From: Streptomyces caniscabiei
Lineage (GTDB): Bacteria > Actinomycetota > Actinomycetes > Streptomycetales > Streptomycetaceae
Direction: 5' to 3'
Assembly (NCBI RefSeq): GCF_014930365.1
Contig: NZ_JABXWI010000002.1
Location: forward strand, 849,406 to 913,405
DNA: 64,000 nt
Made by a program: the position numbers and the translations under genes. Positions 25,921-35,529 of the stretch are shown piece by piece. Below the pieces are notes generated by a model. That model did no database searches. It was not told the origin of the DNA and worked only from the letters and a program-made list of their open reading frames with translations. Position 1 is the first letter of the stretch; every line of letters starts with the position of its first letter.

Positions 25921-26763
25921 TCACGGCTGCACGAGCCCTTCGTACGCGTCGGGCCGGCGGTCCCGGTAGAACGCCCACTGCTGACGTACCGCCTCGACCA
26001 GGTCGAAGTCGAGGTCCCGTACGACGAGTTCCTCGTCCTGGTCGCTGGCGACCTCGCCGACGAACTTGCCGCGCGGGTCCACGAAGTAGGACGTGCCGTA
26101 GAAGTCGTTGTCCCCGTACTCCTCGACGCCCACCCGGTTGATCGCGGCGACGAAGTACTCGTTGGCGACGGCCGCCGCCGGCTGCTCCAGCTGCCACAGG
26201 TGGGAGGAGAGGCCCCGGTGCGTGGCGGACGGGTTGTAGACGAGCTGGGCGCCGTTCAGACCGAGCTGGCGCCAGCCCTCCGGGAAGTGGCGGTCGTAGC
26301 AGATGTAGACGCCGACCTTGCCGACGGCCGTGTCGAAGACCGGCCAGCCGAGGTTCCCGGGCTTGAAGTAGTACTTCTCCCAGAACCCCTTGACCTGGGG
26401 GATGTGGTGTTTGCGGTACTTGCCGAGGTAGGTGCCGTCGGCGTCGATGACGGCCGCGGTGTTGTAGTAGAACCCGGACTGCTCGACCTCGAAGACCGGG
26501 ACGACGATCACCATGCCGGTCTCGCGGGCCAGCTCCCGCATCCGGGTCACCGTGGGTCCGTCGGGCACGGGTTCCGCCCAGGCGTAGTGCTCGGGTTCCT
26601 GGACCTGGCAGAAGTAGGGCGCGTTGAAGACTTCCTGGAAGCCGATCACCTTCGCGCCCTGCCGGGCCGCCTCACGGGCGTGCTCGATGTGCTTGTCGAC
26701 CATGGACGCGGTGTCACCGGTCCAGGTGGCCTGGACCAGGGCGGCGCGTACGACGTTGGCCAT
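25921..26763 (-). CDS. Beta-ureidopropionase / N-carbamoyl amidase, nitrilase family (copy 2)
   Basis: Second nitrilase-superfamily amidase of 280 residues, same length as copy 1. The triad is at Glu44 (GFQEVFNAPYFCQVQ), Lys in GKYRKHHIP and Cys155 in YICYDRHFPEG. The long identical stretches around the active site show that the two copies arose by duplication or come from one donor. AAGGAG lies 8 nt before the ATG. It heads the transcript with the aminotransferase and pucR genes. Differences cluster in the first 100 residues and near the C terminus, so the copies could prefer different N-carbamoyl amino acids (uracil- versus thymine- or hydantoin-derived). Confidence 0.92.
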   Translation of the reverse strand: MANVVRAALVQATWTGDTASMVDKHIEHAREAARQGAKVIGFQEVFNAPYFCQVQEPEHYAWAEPVPDGPTVTRMRELARETGMVIVVPVFEVEQSGFYYNTAAVIDADGTYLGKYRKHHIPQVKGFWEKYYFKPGNLGWPVFDTAVGKVGVYICYDRHFPEGWRQLGLNGAQLVYNPSATHRGLSSHLWQLEQPAAAVANEYFVAAINRVGVEEYGDNDFYGTSYFVDPRGKFVGEVASDQDEELVVRDLDFDLVEAVRQQWAFYRDRRPDAYEGLVQP

Positions 26764-26794
26764 GTCAGCTGCTCCTTCGACAGGGACGTCAGAG

Positions 26795-26829
26795 AGCCTC
26801 TACGCCCGTAGAAGCAGGCCGTAGAGGCT
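26795..26829 (-). promoter_or_regulatory. Nested palindromes in the leader of the second ureidopropionase gene
   Basis: A 10-bp inverted repeat (AGCCTCTACG at 26795-26804, complement at 26820-26829) encloses CTACG-CC-CGTAG (26800-26811), so the left arm can pair with either of two partners. It lies 32-66 nt upstream of the ATG. This allows an operator or two alternative leader hairpins. Confidence 0.55.
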
Positions 26830-26889
26830 TGAAACTAAGCCCCGTCGACGGGCTGGGCAAGACCATCGTCGTCAACCGGCCGAGTCGAT

Positions 26890-26928
26890 CACGTTTCGCA
26901 CTCCAGTGGACGATTACGCCCACGTTTC
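26890..26928. promoter_or_regulatory. Paired CACGTTTC repeats, 31 bp apart (site 2)
   Basis: CACGTTTC at 26890-26897 and 26921-26928 has the same 31-bp phasing, and nearly the same distance to the start codon (about 127 and 158 bp), as the CATGTTTC pair upstream of copy 1. It is a candidate PucR operator. Confidence 0.6.
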
Positions 26929-26983
26929 CCCGCGAACCGGTCGGGCCGGGGACGGCGCGGCCGGTTCGCGGCGGGACGCGGGG

Positions 26984-28582
26984 TCAGCTGAGACCCTGGA
27001 CGCGCAGGGCGTGTGCCACGTCCCGGTGGCGGTCCGCCGAGACACCGCGCGCCGCCGCCAGGACGAGGGGCGCGAGCCGCCTGGGGTCCGCCTCCGCGCT
27101 GCGCGCCGCCTCCTCCGGCGTACGGATCCGCACATAGGCGTCGAGCAGCGCACGCGCCTCCCGTTCACGCCCCTCCGTGACGAGGCCGAGCACCGCCTCA
27201 CCGATCTCCTCGGCGGGCCGTGTGACGCCCTGCCGCAGCATCTGGTCCCCGTCCGCGGCGCGCCCGACCGCGTTCAGGGCGTCCGCGACCGCGACCAGCC
27301 GGTCGGCGGGCAGCGAGCCGGCCTCCCACAGCAGGGTCGCCCAGTCGGCGTCCAGCCCGCCCCGGTGCAACTCGGCGGCGAGCAGCGGGAAACGGGCGGC
27401 GGGCCAGTGTGCGACCTCCACGAGGAGGGCGTGCGCCTCCCCGCTGCGGCTCTCCCGGCGCAGCCGCACCAGCCGCTCGACGGTGCCGGCGACCTCCCGC
27501 CGCGCCTCGTCGTCCAGCGCCTGCCGCGCCCGCGGCTGCTTCGGCGCCACCGCCTCGGCCGGCTCGGCGACCCCTGCGTACCGGGCGCCCCGGGGAGCGC
27601 GCCCCTTGCGGCCGCCGCTCGGCGCGGCCTCGGGCACGGCCACGGCAGGGGCCTCCGCGGCCTCCGCGGCCCCGGCGAACCGGGCACCCCCTCGCGGGCG
27701 GCGCTTGGAACGCTGCTTGGCCGGCGCGGGGGCGGGAGTGGGCTCGGGGGCGGCGGACTCCGGGGCGTGGCCCCAAGGGTCGGGTTCGGGGGCGGGTGCC
27801 GGGGTGGGTGACGGCGCGGGGCGGCGGTCGTCGGCCCCGGCGTCGGTGGCGCCGGGGGCGCCGTTCCATGAGTGCGCGGGAGCGTCGGGGGCTCGTTCGG
27901 GTTCGCCGGGTCGATCCGTGTACGTACGGGCGTGGTCGAAGCCGTCCGTGTGCGTGCGCGGGGCGGGGCGGGTCCCCTGAGCGTCCGGGTGTCCCTCCAT
28001 CTCCGGCACGCGGCGTACGTCCCCGACGGCGTTCCCCGCGACGTGCGCCGCGCCCCGCACGGGGTGGTGCGGGGCGCGGCGGTCAACGTCCTCGATGCGG
28101 GTGCGTAGCTCCGTGCAGCGGGCGGTGGCGCGTTCGTGGTCGTCGTGGGCCCAGGCCAGCTCCAGGCGGAGGGAGTCGGCCTCCTCCTGACTGGTGGCGG
28201 CCCGGAGCCTGCGGGTCAGTTCGGCGGTGCGATCGGCGGCGTAGCGCTGTTCGCGGAGCATCACGTCGAGCCGGTCGCCGAGGGCGTCACGGCCACCGGG
28301 CCGGGCGTCGTGGGCGGCGAGCGAGGCGCGGTGCAGCACGCGGGCCCGCTCGGTCTCCTGGGCCGCGGCGGCGGGACCGTACGCGGTGTCGAGGTCGTGC
28401 ATGAGCGCCTGCACGACGTCCCAGGGCGGCACCTCCAGCCCGTCCAGGCAGGCACGCATGCCCTCGGGGTCACGCTGCCAGAAGACGGCGCACCACCCTC
28501 CGCCCTGGTCCAGCTTGCTCATCAGCTTGTTCAGGTATCCCGCGAACTCCCGCACCTGACCCGGGAGTTGATCCACAGCCAT
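26984..28582 (-). CDS. Large Ala/Pro-rich Streptomyces protein of unknown function
   Basis: A 532-residue cytoplasmic protein without signal or membrane segments. The N-terminal 165 residues are helical with a coiled-coil-like region (AELTRRLRAATSQEEADSLRLELAWAH is its core, residues about 118-145). Residues about 170-350 are a disordered Pro/Ala/Glu/Arg linker with two similar blocks (RRPRGGARFAGAAE and GRAPRGARYAGVAE). The C-terminal 180 residues are helical and repeat-like, resembling tetratricopeptide-type packing. Such proteins are often misnamed UL36-like. No function can be assigned. Upstream, AACAC-CAGTT-GTGTT (28636-28650) is a small inverted repeat in its promoter region. It is separate from the XRE gene. 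Confidence 0.85.
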   Translation of the reverse strand: MAVDQLPGQVREFAGYLNKLMSKLDQGGGWCAVFWQRDPEGMRACLDGLEVPPWDVVQALMHDLDTAYGPAAAAQETERARVLHRASLAAHDARPGGRDALGDRLDVMLREQRYAADRTAELTRRLRAATSQEEADSLRLELAWAHDDHERATARCTELRTRIEDVDRRAPHHPVRGAAHVAGNAVGDVRRVPEMEGHPDAQGTRPAPRTHTDGFDHARTYTDRPGEPERAPDAPAHSWNGAPGATDAGADDRRPAPSPTPAPAPEPDPWGHAPESAAPEPTPAPAPAKQRSKRRPRGGARFAGAAEAAEAPAVAVPEAAPSGGRKGRAPRGARYAGVAEPAEAVAPKQPRARQALDDEARREVAGTVERLVRLRRESRSGEAHALLVEVAHWPAARFPLLAAELHRGGLDADWATLLWEAGSLPADRLVAVADALNAVGRAADGDQMLRQGVTRPAEEIGEAVLGLVTEGREREARALLDAYVRIRTPEEAARSAEADPRRLAPLVLAAARGVSADRHRDVAHALRVQGLS

Positions 28583-28774
28583 CGCATCTCCCCGGCCGGT
28601 CGGAGTGGGTCGTGACGTGCTCCGGTGCGACAGAAAACACCAGTTGTGTTACAGAGGCGCTACGTGAAGTTTTCGGAGCGGACGCAGTGTGCTGTGCGCG
28701 TCGGCCCGGCGGCCGTGCGTGAGGGGGTTCGCGCCACGCGCACCGTACGACTTCGGCCAGGGCGGCGAGCCGCC

Positions 28775-29047
28775 TCAGGCCACCGCCGCGGTCGACGCCA
28801 CGACGGCCGGTCCGCACCGCGTCACGAGGTCGTCCATCGACAGGCCCAGCGTGCGGGCGAGTGCGGCGATCGTGAAGAAGGCCGGGGTGGGCGCGCGGCC
28901 CGTCTCGATCTTCCGGAGGGTCTCCGCGGAGATGCCCGCGCCCGCGGCGATCTCCGCCATGCTGCGGCCGCCGCGGGCGTCCCGCAGCAACCGGCCGAGC
29001 CGCTCGCCGCGTTCGCGTTCTTCGGGGGTGAGAGGGGTGCGCACCAT
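28775..29047 (-). CDS. XRE-family DNA-binding protein
   Basis: A 90-residue helix-turn-helix protein that is almost entirely one Cro/CI-type domain: RLGRLLRDARGGRSMAEIAA, then GISAETLRKIETGRAPTP and FFTIAALARTLGLSMDDLV. It is divergent from the methionine aminopeptidase gene with a 73-bp gap filled by a perfect inverted repeat. The ATG lies about 7 bp downstream of TAGAAT (minus-strand -10, 29059-29054), which points to a leaderless mRNA. Both promoters overlap the repeat, so autoregulation together with control of the aminopeptidase gene is the simplest reading. Confidence 0.9.
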   Translation of the reverse strand: MVRTPLTPEERERGERLGRLLRDARGGRSMAEIAAGAGISAETLRKIETGRAPTPAFFTIAALARTLGLSMDDLVTRCGPAVVASTAAVA

Positions 29048-29053
29048 GACCCC

Positions 29054-29119
29054 ATTCTAATACCGACCCTCTCCGGCGGACCGGTATTAGAATTGGATGT
29101 CGAGCGGTATAGTAATTGG
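29054..29119. promoter_or_regulatory. Inverted-repeat operator with two overlapping leaderless promoters
   Basis: ATTCTAATACC (29054-29064) and its exact complement (29083-29093) form an 11-bp inverted repeat with an 18-bp spacer. A third related half-site, GGTATAGTAATTGG, follows at 29106-29119, 23 bp from the second. TATAGT (29108-29113) is a -10 box ending 7 bp before the aminopeptidase ATG; TAGAAT on the other strand serves the XRE gene. This is a likely XRE binding region. Confidence 0.7.
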
Positions 29120-29120
29120 C

Positions 29121-29906
29121 ATGGTGGAACTGAAGACGGACGAGTCGATCGACGCGATGTACGAGGCGGGCCAGGTCGTGGGGCAGGCCCTCACAGCCGT
29201 GCGGGACGCCGCCGACGTGGGGGTCTCCCTGCTCGAACTGGACGAGCTGGCCCACGAGGTGCTGCGGAAGGCGGGCGCCACCTCACCCTTCCTGAACTAC
29301 CACCCCTCGTTCGCCCCCACCCCCTTCCCCGCGGTGCTCTGCGCCTCCGTGAACGACGCGATCGTGCACGGCATCCCCACGGCGTACCGGCTGCGCGACG
29401 GGGACCTCGTCTCCCTCGACTTCGGCGCGCAACTGGGCGGCTGGGCCGGGGACTCGGCGATCAGCTTCGTGGTGGGCACGCCGCGCACGGCCGACCTCCG
29501 GCTCGTCGCGACGGCCGAACGGGCCCTCGCGGCGGGCATCGAGGCGGCCGTCGTCGGCAACCGCATCGGCGACATCGCCCACGCGATCGGCACCGTGTGC
29601 CGGGCCGCCGGGTACGGCATCCCCGACGGGTTCGGCGGACACGGCATCGGACGCGAGATGCACGAGGACCCGGGGGTCCCGAACGAGGGGCGCCCCGGCC
29701 GGGGCATGAAACTCCGGCACGGGATGGTCCTGGCGATCGAGCCGATGCTGATCGGCGGCGGAACGGACGGCTACCACGCCGACCCGGACGGCTGGACGCT
29801 GCGCACGAACGACGGTTCCCGGGCGGCGCACGCGGAGCACACGGTGGCCATCACGGAGGAAGGGCCGCGGGTGCTGACGGCACGGGGGGCGTTCGAGCGC
29901 GGCTGA
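29121..29906 (+). CDS. map: Type I methionine aminopeptidase
   Basis: Removes N-terminal methionine from nascent proteins; 261 residues. The two-metal site is complete: Asp in SLDFGA, Asp in GWAGDSAIS, His in GGHGIGREMHEDP, Glu in AIEPML and Glu in AEHTVAITEEG, plus the substrate His in NDAIVHGIP. It lacks the N-terminal zinc extension of eukaryotic type I enzymes. The ATG at 29121 lies directly at the predicted transcription start, so translation is leaderless. Housekeeping map genes usually sit in the secY/adk ribosomal-protein region. This copy pairs with a dedicated XRE regulator, so it is probably an additional, regulated enzyme. Confidence 0.92.
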   Translation: MVELKTDESIDAMYEAGQVVGQALTAVRDAADVGVSLLELDELAHEVLRKAGATSPFLNYHPSFAPTPFPAVLCASVNDAIVHGIPTAYRLRDGDLVSLDFGAQLGGWAGDSAISFVVGTPRTADLRLVATAERALAAGIEAAVVGNRIGDIAHAIGTVCRAAGYGIPDGFGGHGIGREMHEDPGVPNEGRPGRGMKLRHGMVLAIEPMLIGGGTDGYHADPDGWTLRTNDGSRAAHAEHTVAITEEGPRVLTARGAFERG

Positions 29907-29935
29907 GCTTCGGCCGGTTGTTCGACTGCGGGTCC

Positions 29936-30058
29936 GGTGGGGGTTGCTCGCGCAGTTCCCCGCGCCCCTTAAGGGCCTCCGGCCCTTTCGGGCCGAAAAG
30001 CACGGGGCGCAGCCCCTGCGTTTCAGGGGCGCGGGGAACTGCGCGAGCAACCCCCACC
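29936..30058. repeat. 123-bp element with perfect 34-bp inverted ends
   Basis: The ends 29936-29969 and 30025-30058 are exact reverse complements over 34 bp; the core of each arm is CGCAGTTCCCCGCGCCCCT or its complement. The 55-bp interior has two further hairpins (AAGGGCC...GGCCCTT and GGGGC...GCCCC). It contains no gene and lies between map and the ClpC-like gene. A 21-nt piece recurs at 21886-21906. It looks like a non-autonomous dispersed element or a strong bidirectional terminator. Confidence 0.9.
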
Positions 30059-30136
30059 CACCCGCACCCACACACGCACCTGAAACCCCACGCCCCCCTC
30101 GGTGTATCCCCCCGCCACACGGGAACCCGGCGGCGA

Positions 30137-32723
<2,587 letters not shown>

Positions 32724-32731
<8 letters not shown>

Positions 32732-34529
32732 CGGGGTGCACGACCATCGCCGCGCCGCCCCCGCGCCGTACGGTCTCGGCGGCGGCCAGCCACTTGCCGT
32801 TCGGCAGACGCTGGACGGCGGTGGCGGCGCCGATCTCCGGGTTCTGCCGGAAGCCGTGTCCGATGGCTTCGAGCCGGACCTTCAACGGGCTGTTCCACAG
32901 GCCCGGTTCGAGTTCGGTGGTGGTCTGGTTGCGCTGGCTGGCGCGCGGCGCGGCGATGGCGTCGACCAGCGGCAGACCCCGGTCGAGGAAGCCGGTCAGG
33001 GTCTGCAGCACGGTCGTGATGATGGTCGCGCCGCCGGGTGAGCCGAGCGCCACCACGGGCTTGCCGTGCCGGTCGAGCACGATCGTCGGGGACATCGACG
33101 ACCGCGGACGCTTGCCCGGTCCCGGCAGGTTGGGGTCGTGCACGGCGGGGTTGGCCGGGGTGAAGGAGAAGTCGGTCAGCTCGTTGTTGAGCAGGAAGCC
33201 GCGGCCCGGCACGGTGATGCCGCTGCCGCCGGTCTGCTCGATGGTGAGGGTGTAGGAGACGACGTCGCCCCACTTGTCGGCGACCGTGAGATGGGTCGTG
33301 CTGTCGCCCTCGTACGTCGTCGGCGCCGCCGTGCCGCCGGTCGCGCAGGGCGCCGGGTCACGCGGGTCGCCCGGTGCGACGGGGCTGGTGAGGACCGCGT
33401 CGTCCTTGATCAGGCACTCACGGGAGTCGGCGAACCGCTGCGAGAGCAGTCCCTTCGTCGGTACGTCCTCGAAGGCGGGGTCGCCGACCCAGCGGCCTCG
33501 GTCGGCGAACGCGATCCGGCTCGCCTCGATGTAGCGGTGCAGGTACTGGACGTCGCTCGCCTTCGACAGATCGGTCCGCTCCAGGATGTTGAGCGCCTCG
33601 GCGACGGTCGTGCCGCCGGAGGAGGAGGGCGCCATCCCGTAGACGCCGAGCCCGCGGTACGAGGCCTTGGTGGGCGCCTGGCGCTTGGCACGGTAGGCGG
33701 CGAGGTCGGCGGTGGTCAGGTCGCCGGGGCGTGCGTTGTAGCCCGAACCCGGGTCCACCGGGGGTTTGTTGACCGTGTCGACGATGTCCTGGGCGAGGGC
33801 GCCCCGGTAGAGGGCGCCGACGCCCTTGCGCCCCAACTCCGCGTAGGTGCGGGCCAGATCGGGGTTCTTGAGGGTCGAGCCGACCACCGGCAGCTGCCCG
33901 CCGGGGAGGTACAGCTCCGCCGTGGCCGGGAAGTTGCGGAACCGGGCCTCGTTGGACGCGGTCTGGGAGCGGAAGGTCGCGTCGACGGTGAACCCGTCGC
34001 GGGCGAGCTTCTCGGCGGGCTTCAGCAGCGTGCCGAGGGGCTTGCTGCCCCAGCTCTTCAGCGCGGTCTGCCAGGTGGCGGGGGTGCCGGGGGTGCCGAC
34101 GCTCAGCCCGCTGGTGACGGCCTCCGCGAACGGGATCGGCTGTCCGTTCTCCAGGAACAGGTCCTCGCCGGCGCTCAGCGGCGCGGTCTCGCGGCCGTCG
34201 ACGGTGTGCACCGTACGGGACTTGGCGTCGTAGTAGACGAAGTAGCCGCCTCCGCCGATGCCCGCCGAGTAGGGCTCGGTGACACCGAGCGCGGCGGCCG
34301 TGGCGACCGCGGCGTCCACCGCGTTGCCGCCCCTGCGGAGCACCTCGATGCCGGCGGCCGAGGCGTCCGGGTCGACGCTGGAGACGGCGCCGCCGTAGCC
34401 GACAGCGACCGGGCTCTTCGTGGGGGTGTCCGTCGCGGCGGAGGTCGGCGGGGCCGCCCCCACCGACACCACGGCGGACGTCGCCGCCAGTACAGCCAGT
34501 TTCCGCGCGACAGGGCGACGCAGACGCAT
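32724..34529 (-). CDS. ggt: Secreted gamma-glutamyltransferase
   Basis: Ntn-type hydrolase of 601 residues that cleaves glutathione and other gamma-glutamyl compounds. A signal peptide with Ala-x-Ala-type end (about residues 1-31) directs it out of the cell. The precursor self-cleaves before the conserved Thr in DSTTHLTVADKWGD (near 404), giving large and small subunits. The small subunit shows GGSGITVPGRGFLLNNEL and RPRSSMSPTIV, typical of the family. The large subunit has RRGGNAVDAAVATAAALGV and GIGGGGYFVYY. Its stop overlaps the ClpC-like gene tail. No operon partners. Confidence 0.94.
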
Positions 34530-34660
34530 CCGTACCTCCAGTCAAGGACCGTCCGCGCAGACTAACGCGGTTGCCATGGTCCCGTCAGGAGGCACTCCGG
34601 GGCTCCGAACCGGACATGGATTCGAGCACTGTTCGACGGCGCCCGCTACCATGCGCGGCC

Positions 34661-35422
34661 ATGAATGACGACGTGCGCAATATCGTCCTCGGGGTGGTCG
34701 CGGCCGGGCTCAGCGCCTCGCTGGGCTGGATTTTCCGGACGTACCTGTGGAAGAGGAAGCTCCGCCGCAAGCAGGCGTTCTTCGGGTTGCCGAACAATTC
34801 CGAGTCCCTGTTGGTGGTCAGCCGCGACCCGTCGACCGCGAATCTGGCGGTGCACCGCTTCGACGTGTTCGCCCTGCTGGAGCTCTCGGCGCTGATCAAG
34901 GACTGCGGCGCACACGCCCAGATCATCACCCAGGACGCCGCGCAGCAGGGGTTCGGCGAGCGCACCGAGTTCTGCGTGGGCGGACCCGGCTCCAACCGCC
35001 GCATGGCCGCCCACATCACGGCCATGCTGCCGGGCATCCATTTCAATCTCGACCCGGAACCCGGCCCCGACCGGGTGGCCCTGCACATCGGCAGCGAGCA
35101 GTACCGTCTGGAGCCCGGCGTCACCGAACACGTGATCCTGGCCCGGCTCACCACCGGCCAGCCGGACCAGGCCCGGCCGGTCTTCCTCTTCTGCGGCCAG
35201 CGGGCGATCACCAACCAGGCCGCCACCCGCTACCTCGCCCGCAACCACGAGCGCCTGCACCGCAAGTACGGCACCGGCTCGTTCGTCCTTCTGCTGAAGG
35301 TCGTCAACTCCCAGGCCTACGGCCCCGACGTGGTCGAACTCGTCGCGGACGTCACCCGGGCGGCCCAGGCCCCGGCCCCCACACCCACCGCCCCGGCCCA
35401 GATCTCGCACCGCGCCTCGTAG
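34661..35422 (+). CDS. Membrane-anchored unknown protein
   Basis: A 253-residue protein with one N-terminal hydrophobic segment (NIVLGVVAAGLSASLGWIF) followed by a basic stop-transfer stretch (RTYLWKRKLRRK), so the soluble part should face the cytoplasm. The remainder is alpha/beta with SLLVVSRDPS, a GGPGSNRRMAAHI loop and PVFLFCGQRAITNQAATRYL. These glycine-rich loops give it a nucleotide- or ligand-binding look, somewhat like SLOG/TIR-associated sensor domains, but I cannot assign a family. It has an Ala/Pro-rich tail. No ribosome-binding site is clear; the ATG follows GCTACCATGCGCGGCC. It stands alone between ggt and the CocE-like gene. Confidence 0.82.
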   Translation: MNDDVRNIVLGVVAAGLSASLGWIFRTYLWKRKLRRKQAFFGLPNNSESLLVVSRDPSTANLAVHRFDVFALLELSALIKDCGAHAQIITQDAAQQGFGERTEFCVGGPGSNRRMAAHITAMLPGIHFNLDPEPGPDRVALHIGSEQYRLEPGVTEHVILARLTTGQPDQARPVFLFCGQRAITNQAATRYLARNHERLHRKYGTGSFVLLLKVVNSQAYGPDVVELVADVTRAAQAPAPTPTAPAQISHRAS

Positions 35423-35435
35423 TTCACCATCGAAC

Positions 35436-35500
35436 GTTACCGTCACGTAACTTACCGGGGAGTTACTTCCGGTAAGGGTGTCCGGTTACCGTCGGGTCAC
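35436..35500 (+). promoter_or_regulatory. Two GTnAC-n6-GTnAC boxes plus an inverted repeat
   Basis: GTTAC-n6-GTAAC (35436-35451) and GTTAC-n6-GTCAC (35485-35500) match the AfsQ1 consensus and resemble GlnR half-sites. Between them CTTACCGG (35451-35458) and CCGGTAAG (35469-35476) form an 8-bp inverted repeat, with another GTTAC at 35462. The second box lies 30 bp before the start codon of the CocE-like gene. Confidence 0.55.
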
Positions 35501-35529
35501 TTTGCACTGACACGAGTGAGGAGCGACCC

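Noticed and set aside
28625..30136. Upstream extension of the ClpC-like frame
   Set aside because: It crosses the XRE gene, the map gene and the inverted-repeat element; the conserved protein begins at 30137.
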